From: Paracoccaceae bacterium
Lineage (GTDB): Bacteria > Pseudomonadota > Alphaproteobacteria > Rhodobacterales > Rhodobacteraceae
Reading direction: 5' to 3'
DNA: 11,059 bases
NCBI GenBank assembly: GCA_029881635.1
Contig: JAOUMG010000022.1
Span: 1-11,059 of the forward strand
Below the pieces are notes generated by a model that saw only the letters and a program-made list of their open reading frames with translations, had not been told where the DNA came from and made no database searches. A program made the translations under genes and the position numbers. Each line of letters starts with the position of its first letter. The first letter of the stretch is position 1. Below, piece after piece: positions 7,042 to 11,059 of the stretch.

Positions 7042-8094
7042 ATGGCACAGGCAACCCTTTCCATCGATCTTGACGCGGTTGTAGCCAACCGGCAGGCCCT
7101 TGACGCGGTCTCGGGAGCCCATGTGGAAACCGCTGCGGTGGTGAAAGCCGATGCCTATGGGCTGGGTGCCGCAAAAGTGGCCAAAGCGCTGCAAAAGTCT
7201 GGCGCACGGACCTTTTTCGTGGCCGTCGCCGAAGAAGGAATTGCCGTCAGAAAATCAATCGGCCCCACAGCCCGCATCTTCGTTTTCGCGGGCCATATGA
7301 AGGGCGACGCAGATATCTTGAAGCAATTCGATCTGATCCCGCTCCTGAACTCGACCGATCAGATCCTCCGGCAGAGGCAAACATTGCCTGGTCATGGCTT
7401 TGGCATCCAGCTTGACACCGGCATGAACCGGCTGGGCATCAAGGAGGCAGACTGGCGCCAGGTGGCGGCATCGGTTCTTGACGATGCGCCTGCGCTCTTG
7501 ATGTCGCATCTGGCCAGTGCAGAGATCAAAGACAGCCCAGCGAATTCGGCGCAACTGGCCAATTTTCGGCGCATGACCGACGGAAGTGGGGTAATGCGGT
7601 CCTTGGCTGCCAGTGATGGTATTGCATTGGGTCCGGAATTTCATTTCGACATGACCCGTCCGGGAATAGGCCTTTATGGTGGCCTGCAGGCGGATGGGCT
7701 GCGGCCCGTGGTAAGGCTGTCACTGCCTGTCATCCAGGTGCATAGGCTGAAACCCGGTGATGCGGTGGGCTATGGCGGAGTTTGGCAAGCCAGCGCCCCT
7801 GCCAGGGTAGCCACGCTAAGCGCAGGCTACGCCGACGGGCTGCTGCGTTCACTGGGCGGCGGAAACGCCCAGGTCTATGACGGTGATGTGACATGCCCGG
7901 TTGTAGGGCGGGTTTCCATGGATTTGCTGACAGTCGATGTCAGCCATTTGCCGCATTCCCCCGAAATGCTCGAAATTCTGTGCCCAGCACAGGGCGTCGA
8001 CAAACTGGCCAGGGCTGCGGGGACCATCCCCTATGAAATCCTTACATCCCTCGGCGGGCGTTATGATCGCCGTTATCTTGGAGCCTCCCAATGA
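7042..8094 (+). CDS. alr: Alanine racemase
   Basis: A 350-residue PLP enzyme that interconverts L- and D-alanine in the cytoplasm, supplying D-alanine for peptidoglycan. The N-terminal TIM-barrel domain carries the PLP lysine, Lys35, in VVKADAYGLGA, and Arg130 in GMNRLG. The C-terminal beta domain carries the second catalytic base, Tyr263, in SAGYADG, and VGRVSMDLLTVD (288-299, with Met293-Asp294). Length is typical. The ATG at 7042 gives the standard start MAQATLSIDL; in-frame GTG 7021 and TTG 7006 would add residues not expected in the family. The site before the ATG is weak. It begins 73 bases after dnaB, and its stop overlaps the next start (ATGA at 8091-8094), so it is likely translated together with the downstream transporter genes. 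A paralogue for D-alanine catabolism (dadX) is less likely in this context. Confidence 0.95.
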   Translation: MAQATLSIDLDAVVANRQALDAVSGAHVETAAVVKADAYGLGAAKVAKALQKSGARTFFVAVAEEGIAVRKSIGPTARIFVFAGHMKGDADILKQFDLIPLLNSTDQILRQRQTLPGHGFGIQLDTGMNRLGIKEADWRQVAASVLDDAPALLMSHLASAEIKDSPANSAQLANFRRMTDGSGVMRSLAASDGIALGPEFHFDMTRPGIGLYGGLQADGLRPVVRLSLPVIQVHRLKPGDAVGYGGVWQASAPARVATLSAGYADGLLRSLGGGNAQVYDGDVTCPVVGRVSMDLLTVDVSHLPHSPEMLEILCPAQGVDKLARAAGTIPYEILTSLGGRYDRRYLGASQ

Positions 8095-8873
8095 CCGCGA
8101 CAGGGCTGTTGGCCCGTCTTGGGCGTCAAGTGCTGGCCGCGCTTGCTGCCATTGGCCGCGTAGCACTCTTTGCCATTGACGCGGTAAGCCATCTTCTGCG
8201 CCCGCCATTCTACTTTAAAGAATTCTGGCAAGCTGTTCTGCACATTGGTTATTTCAGCTTACCGATGGTCGGATTAACCGCTTTGTTCACGGGCGGTGCG
8301 CTGGCCCTGCAAATCTATGCAGGTGGCGCACGGTTTTCGGCCGAGGCAGTGGTACCGTCGATTGTCGCGATCGGTATGGCGAGAGAACTTGGACCGGTAC
8401 TCGGGGGGCTGATGGTTGCCGCACGCGTTGCCTCCTCCATCGCCGCCGAAATAGGGACGATGAAAGTTACCGAACAGATTGATGCCCTGACAACGTTGTC
8501 GACCCACCCGATGAAATACCTCACCGCCCCGAGACTGCTGGCAGCAACGCTATCGGTGCCGGTACTTGTGGCAGTGGGTGACAGCATCGGTATTTTTGGC
8601 GGCTATCTGGTGGGCGTGAACCGGCTGGGTTTCAATCCTGCGACTTACCTGCAGAACACCCGCGATTTCCTGGAATTCTGGGACATTGCCTCGGGGCTTT
8701 GGAAAGGGGCCGCCTTTGGGTTCATCGTGGCACTGATGGGTTGCTACTATGGCATGAATTCGGGGCGCGGCGCCCAGGGCGTGGGCCGCGCAACGAAATC
8801 GGCAGTGGTTGCTGCCTCGGTCCTGATCCTCGCCACAAACTATCTGCTGACGGAGATGTTCTTCACCTCATGA
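8091..8873 (+). CDS. mlaE: MlaE/YrbE-type ABC transporter permease
   Basis: A 260-residue inner-membrane protein of the MlaE family. In E. coli MlaE pairs with the ATPase MlaF (and MlaB, MlaD) to move phospholipids between the inner membrane and the periplasmic carrier, keeping the outer membrane asymmetric. The family hallmark spans residues 99-133: ELGPVLGGLMVAARV, then AAEIGTMKVTEQIDAL. Hydrophobic segments lie near 55-77, 88-115, 148-175, 207-222 and 236-255, after an amphipathic N-terminal stretch (10-50). Length is typical. The start overlaps the alr stop (ATGA), with GGAG at 8080-8083 as ribosome site, and the stop overlaps the next ATG, so stoichiometry with the ATPase is probably set by coupling. 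Transport direction and substrate in this organism are not shown by sequence. Confidence 0.92.
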   Translation: MTATGLLARLGRQVLAALAAIGRVALFAIDAVSHLLRPPFYFKEFWQAVLHIGYFSLPMVGLTALFTGGALALQIYAGGARFSAEAVVPSIVAIGMARELGPVLGGLMVAARVASSIAAEIGTMKVTEQIDALTTLSTHPMKYLTAPRLLAATLSVPVLVAVGDSIGIFGGYLVGVNRLGFNPATYLQNTRDFLEFWDIASGLWKGAAFGFIVALMGCYYGMNSGRGAQGVGRATKSAVVAASVLILATNYLLTEMFFTS

Positions 8874-9616
8874 TCACGCTTAGTAACGTTCACAAATCCT
8901 TCGGCAAGAACCATGTTCTGCGTGGCGTCAACCTGACGATTCCCAAGGGTGAAAGCATGGTGATCATCGGGGGATCTGGCACTGGGAAATCAATTCTTCT
9001 CAAATGCATCCTCGGACTTGTTCATCCAGATAGCGGCAAGATAACCGTGGACGGGCAAGACGCCGACACCGCCGCGCGCGACGCCTTTCTGGCCCGGTTC
9101 GGGATGCTGTTTCAGGGGGGCGCGCTTTTTGACAGCCTGCCTGTCTGGCAGAATGTATCTTTTCGTCTGCTTCGCGGATCGCTCAAACGCCCCAAGGCCG
9201 AAGCGCGCGAAATCGCCATTGAAAAACTGCGCCGCGTTGGCCTGAAACCCGAAACTGCGGATCTGTTTCCGGCAGAGCTGTCCGGCGGGATGCAAAAGCG
9301 TGTGGGCCTTGCCCGCGCCATAGCGGCGGAACCTGAAATTATCTTTTTCGACGAGCCCACAACCGGGCTCGACCCGATCATGGCGGGCGTTATTAACGAA
9401 CTCATTCGCGAAATTGTGACCGAGATCGGCGCAACAGCGATGGCCATCACCCATGACATGTCGTCGGTCCGGGCCATCGCGGACAGGGTGGCTATGCTGC
9501 ATGATGGCGTTATCCAATGGACTGGCCCTGTGTCAAAAATGGACGCGACTCCAGACCCTTACGTTCAACAATTTATCAACGGACGCGCCGAAGGACCCAT
9601 CGAGGCAGTCCGGTAA
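8870..9616 (+). CDS. mlaF: MlaF-type ABC transporter ATP-binding protein
   Basis: A 248-residue cytoplasmic ATPase that powers the MlaE-type permease. All ABC motifs are present: Walker A GGSGTGKS (34-41, Lys40), Q-loop Gln82 in LFQGGALFDSL, signature LSGGMQKR (138-145), Walker B IIFFDEP (157-163, Asp161 and catalytic Glu162) and H-loop His195 in AITHDM. LFQGGALFDSL and SGGMQKRVGLARA are the versions typical of the MlaF/Ttg2A group. A C-terminal tail after YVQQFINGRAEGP resembles the MlaF extension that in E. coli contacts the partner subunit and MlaB. The ATG at 8870 overlaps the permease stop (ATGA). The frame is open upstream to 8699, but that is inside mlaE. No mlaD, mlaC or mlaB gene follows; a hairpin and a new promoter come next. 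Confidence 0.94.
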   Translation: MITLSNVHKSFGKNHVLRGVNLTIPKGESMVIIGGSGTGKSILLKCILGLVHPDSGKITVDGQDADTAARDAFLARFGMLFQGGALFDSLPVWQNVSFRLLRGSLKRPKAEAREIAIEKLRRVGLKPETADLFPAELSGGMQKRVGLARAIAAEPEIIFFDEPTTGLDPIMAGVINELIREIVTEIGATAMAITHDMSSVRAIADRVAMLHDGVIQWTGPVSKMDATPDPYVQQFINGRAEGPIEAVR

Positions 9617-9647
9617 ATCCTTTGTTAACCAATATCGCGCCAAGCTG

Positions 9648-9679
9648 ATTTTCGCAAAGCCCCGAACCGGGGCGAAAAT
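9648..9679 (+). repeat. GC-rich hairpin with AT outer arms after mlaF
   Basis: The inner stem is GCCCCG (9659-9664) / CGGGGC (9668-9673) with a 3-base loop. An outer stem, ATTTTC (9648-9653) / GAAAAT (9674-9679), forms across a 5-base bulge (9654-9658). No U-run follows on the + strand, so it is not a standard terminator, although it sits 31 bases after the mlaF stop. Its last base is the first T of the adjacent -35 box. Confidence 0.55.
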
Positions 9680-9706
9680 TGACATTTGGACCAGATATGC
9701 TAGGGT
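9679..9706 (+). promoter_or_regulatory. Promoter candidate for the membrane-protein/pqiA/radA group
   Basis: A perfect TTGACA -35 (9679-9684) is followed, 16 bases later, by TAGGGT (9701-9706) with a TGn extension (9698-9700). This is the best sigma-70-like promoter I see in the window. The predicted start near 9713 gives a leader of about 50 bases before the ATG at 9762. Confidence 0.5.
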
Positions 9707-9761
9707 ATTTTCTTTCCGATGGAACCGATGTGCCGACTGTTTCGGCCAGGGTGCGCTGTCC

Positions 9762-10067
9762 ATGTTTTTAGTTCTGACAGTCCTCATGACCATTCCGCCG
9801 CTTCTCAGCCTGATGGCCTGCAGCCGCTGGCGAAAGCGTGTGGTTGGTCGTGGTCACTCGGGCCAATGGCCATTGGCGGGCATGATCCTGTCAGTGGCAG
9901 TCCTGATAATCAACGTCGCGATCCTTGGGCAGGTTGGCCTCAACTCAGCCCCTGGCGTTTCCGGGTTGAAAAGCCTTCATGCCGTCGCGCTTTGCCTATC
10001 ATGGCTGTGCCTGTGGGTCTGGCTGTATGTCTTGTTTGCCCACCCGCGACGTCGGATACTTTACTGA
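9762..10067 (+). CDS. Small membrane protein of unknown function
   Basis: A 101-residue protein with three hydrophobic segments, at about 1-20 (MFLVLTVLMTIPPLLSLMAC), 31-55 and 66-88 (rich in Trp and Leu, CLSWLCLWVWLYVLF), separated by short basic stretches such as SRWRKRVVGRG and ending AHPRRRILY. The basic first loop and tail suggest they face the cytoplasm. The frame is open far upstream into mlaF, but the ATG at 9762 starts directly at the first membrane helix and lies downstream of the promoter at 9679-9706. The ribosome site is poor. An overlapping frame (9719-10105) has the composition of a shadow. The product belongs to no family I can name. The PqiA-like gene follows after 47 bases, suggesting a shared envelope role. 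Confidence 0.7.
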   Translation: MFLVLTVLMTIPPLLSLMACSRWRKRVVGRGHSGQWPLAGMILSVAVLIINVAILGQVGLNSAPGVSGLKSLHAVALCLSWLCLWVWLYVLFAHPRRRILY

Positions 10068-10106
10068 TGTATTTGCCTCTTGGTTGGCCTGATCTGCTCC
10101 TGTAAC

Positions 10107-10110
10107 AAGG
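10107..10110 (+). promoter_or_regulatory. Ribosome binding site for the pqiA-like gene
   Basis: AAGG lies four bases before the ATG at 10115, in a 47-base gap that holds no other visible signal, and supports that start. Confidence 0.5.
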
Positions 10111-10114
10111 CGCA

Positions 10115-10555
10115 ATGTTGCGAGCTGCCAATCTTGCCCTGCTGGTGCTGTTTCCTGTCGCCTGGTTTGCGCCCTTGCTGCGCGCGGGCCTGTTGCCATT
10201 CTTTGACCTCGATAGCATTTCGGTCATGACCGGGTTGCAGGCGCTGTGGGAAAAAGACGTGGTTCTGGCGCTTGTCGTGACCTTTCTTGCGGTCTTTGCG
10301 CCTTATATGAAAACGATCGGCATCGCCCTTGTCCAGTTCCGCCTCGCATCGCCCAGAATCATGCCGGTGCTGCATTTGCTGGGAAAGCTGGCCATGGCGG
10401 ATATTTTCCTGATATCGCTTTACATCGTGCTCGCCAAAGGTGTCGGCCTTGGGCGGGTGGAAACAGCCTGGGGGCTGTATCTATTTACATTTTGTATCCT
10501 TGCGTCATTTGCCATCTCGATCACAACAGAGCGGTTGCGGGGGCGTGCCAGCTAA
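10115..10555 (+). CDS. Paraquat-inducible protein A-like membrane protein, single domain
   Basis: A 146-residue inner-membrane protein resembling one PqiA domain. Four hydrophobic segments lie at about 6-23, 48-65, 92-109 and 119-136. PqiA-like landmarks are a P-Y-M-K turn after the second helix (FAPYMKTIGIAL, 62-72; the family has PxxK there) and GKLAMADIFLISL (90-102; the family has GKWSMxDVF). E. coli PqiA is about three times as long, with two such domains and N-terminal zinc-binding cysteines; neither the cysteines nor the second domain is here. PqiA/LetA proteins work with MCE proteins (PqiB/LetB) in lipid transport across the envelope; no MCE gene is in the window. The gene ends 13 bases before the radA ATG, so the two are probably co-transcribed. 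Confidence 0.8.
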   Translation: MLRAANLALLVLFPVAWFAPLLRAGLLPFFDLDSISVMTGLQALWEKDVVLALVVTFLAVFAPYMKTIGIALVQFRLASPRIMPVLHLLGKLAMADIFLISLYIVLAKGVGLGRVETAWGLYLFTFCILASFAISITTERLRGRAS

Positions 10556-10568
10556 GGCACAAAAGCGC

Positions 10569-11059
10569 ATGGTAAAACCCCAGTCTTCATTCACCTGCGG
10601 CACTTGTGGTGCGGCCCACAAGAAATGGGCCGGGCGCTGTGACGCCTGCGGGGCGTGGAACACCATAACCGAAGAGGCCCCGCTTTCGGCAGGACCCGCG
10701 TCAAAAACCCTGGGCGCTGCAAAAGGTCGCCGTATCGAGCTATCGACACTTGCCACGGTAGAAACTCCACCGCCGCGCGCGGCTTCAGGCATGGGGGAAC
10801 TTGACCGTGTCTTGGGTGGTGGGCTGGTACCTGCATCGGCAATCCTTGTGGGGGGCGATCCTGGCATCGGCAAATCGACATTGCTGTTGCAAGCCGCCGC
10901 AAGTTTCGCGCGGTCAGGGTTGTCATGCCTTTATGTATCGGGTGAGGAAGCCTCGGCCCAGGTACGTATGCGCGCGGCACGCCTGGGCCTTGCCGATGCA
11001 CCGGTCCAACTGGCCGCAGAAACCAATCTGCGCGACATTCTTACAACTCTTGATGCTCT
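10569..11059 (+). CDS. radA: DNA repair protein RadA (3' end outside window)
   Basis: The first 163 codons of RadA (Sms), a RecA-like, DnaB-like ATPase that helps process recombination intermediates and drives branch migration with RecA. The N-terminal zinc finger is complete: Cys10, Cys13, Cys24 and Cys27 (FTCGTCG, then GRCDACGAW). The RecA-type core begins around residue 74 (SGMGELDRVLGGG), with Walker A GGDPGIGKST (95-104, Lys102), followed by YVSGEEASAQV (122-132), the RadA-specific segment before the second strand. The rest, including the KNRFG motif and Lon-like domain, lies beyond the window. The ATG at 10569 gives the family start; an in-frame GTG at 10545 would overlap the PqiA-like gene and add eight residues. 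The AAGG at 10554-10557 is slightly far (11 bases). Confidence 0.95.
   Translation, partial: MVKPQSSFTCGTCGAAHKKWAGRCDACGAWNTITEEAPLSAGPASKTLGAAKGRRIELSTLATVETPPPRAASGMGELDRVLGGGLVPASAILVGGDPGIGKSTLLLQAAASFARSGLSCLYVSGEEASAQVRMRAARLGLADAPVQLAAETNLRDILTTLDA

Noticed and set aside
6591..7088. Antisense 165-codon frame opposite the end of dnaB
   Set aside because: It mirrors strongly coding sequence on the other strand and has no recognisable domain or ribosome site.
8990..9517. Antisense 175-codon frame opposite mlaF
   Set aside because: It is the complement of an ABC ATPase with every motif intact; composition is that of a shadow frame.
9697..9771. Possible 24-codon leader peptide (MLGYFLSDGTD...) before the small membrane protein
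   Set aside because: Its ATG lies within the proposed promoter, upstream of the predicted transcript start, and it has no ribosome site.
9719..10105. Overlapping + strand frame of 128 codons across the small membrane protein gene
   Set aside because: Its translation is rich in Pro, Cys, Ser and Trp with no coherent domain, while the other frame gives clean membrane helices and a start next to a promoter.
10545..10568. GTG at 10545 as an alternative radA start
   Set aside because: It would add eight residues overlapping the PqiA-like gene; the ATG at 10569 matches the usual RadA N-terminus just before the zinc finger.
1..11059. tRNA, rRNA, CRISPR, insertion sequence, phage or defence genes
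   Set aside because: No repeat array, transposase, integrase or RNA gene pattern was seen; the content is core metabolism, replication and envelope genes.

Overview
This window looks like an ordinary chromosomal core region of an alphaproteobacterium, most likely a member of the Rhodobacterales (Roseobacter group or a relative). The reasons are a moderately GC-rich composition, protein sequences that match Rhodobacteraceae-type pyrC, pyrE, dnaB, alr, MlaE/MlaF-type ABC transporter, PqiA-domain and radA genes, and my recollection that a dnaB-alr-permease-ATPase-pqiA-radA order is common in that group. The genus cannot be fixed from sequence alone. I see no tRNA, rRNA, CRISPR array, insertion sequence or attachment site.

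Region 1 (1-2092, + strand) holds the 3' part of a glycosyltransferase (GT2-like, DxD motif) and a gene for an alpha/beta-hydrolase-like protein whose nucleophile-elbow serine appears replaced by glycine. A run of five G-tracts lies directly against that second start codon. Region 2 (2141-3196, - strand) holds a probable two-gene unit: a small DUF4156-like outer-membrane lipoprotein, then a secreted protein of unknown function. A 218-bp divergent promoter region separates it from region 3.

Region 3 (3415-5244, +) carries two pyrimidine-synthesis genes: pyrC (dihydroorotase) makes dihydroorotate, and pyrE (orotate phosphoribosyltransferase) acts two steps later on orotate. A 9-bp perfect inverted repeat lies between them. 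Region 4 (5245-8094, +) holds dnaB, the replicative helicase, and alr, alanine racemase. An unusual 13-position dyad brackets an extended -10 element in front of dnaB. Region 5 (8091-9616, +) holds a lipid-transport type ABC permease and ATPase (MlaE/MlaF), each joined to the previous gene by an ATGA overlap, so alr, mlaE and mlaF are probably translated together and serve the cell envelope. No MCE-domain (mlaD), mlaC or mlaB gene is beside them. Region 6 (9617-11059, +) starts with a hairpin next to a good promoter, followed by a small three-helix membrane protein, a one-domain PqiA-like membrane protein and the first 163 codons of radA (DNA repair), which runs off the window.

I did not find a convincing undescribed defence or mobile system. 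The parts most worth a second look are regulatory (the dnaB dyad, the pyrC-pyrE inverted repeat, the G-tract leader, the hairpin-promoter junction at 9648-9706) and the unassigned envelope genes (the pseudo-hydrolase, the lipoprotein/secreted pair, and the small membrane protein beside the PqiA-like gene).
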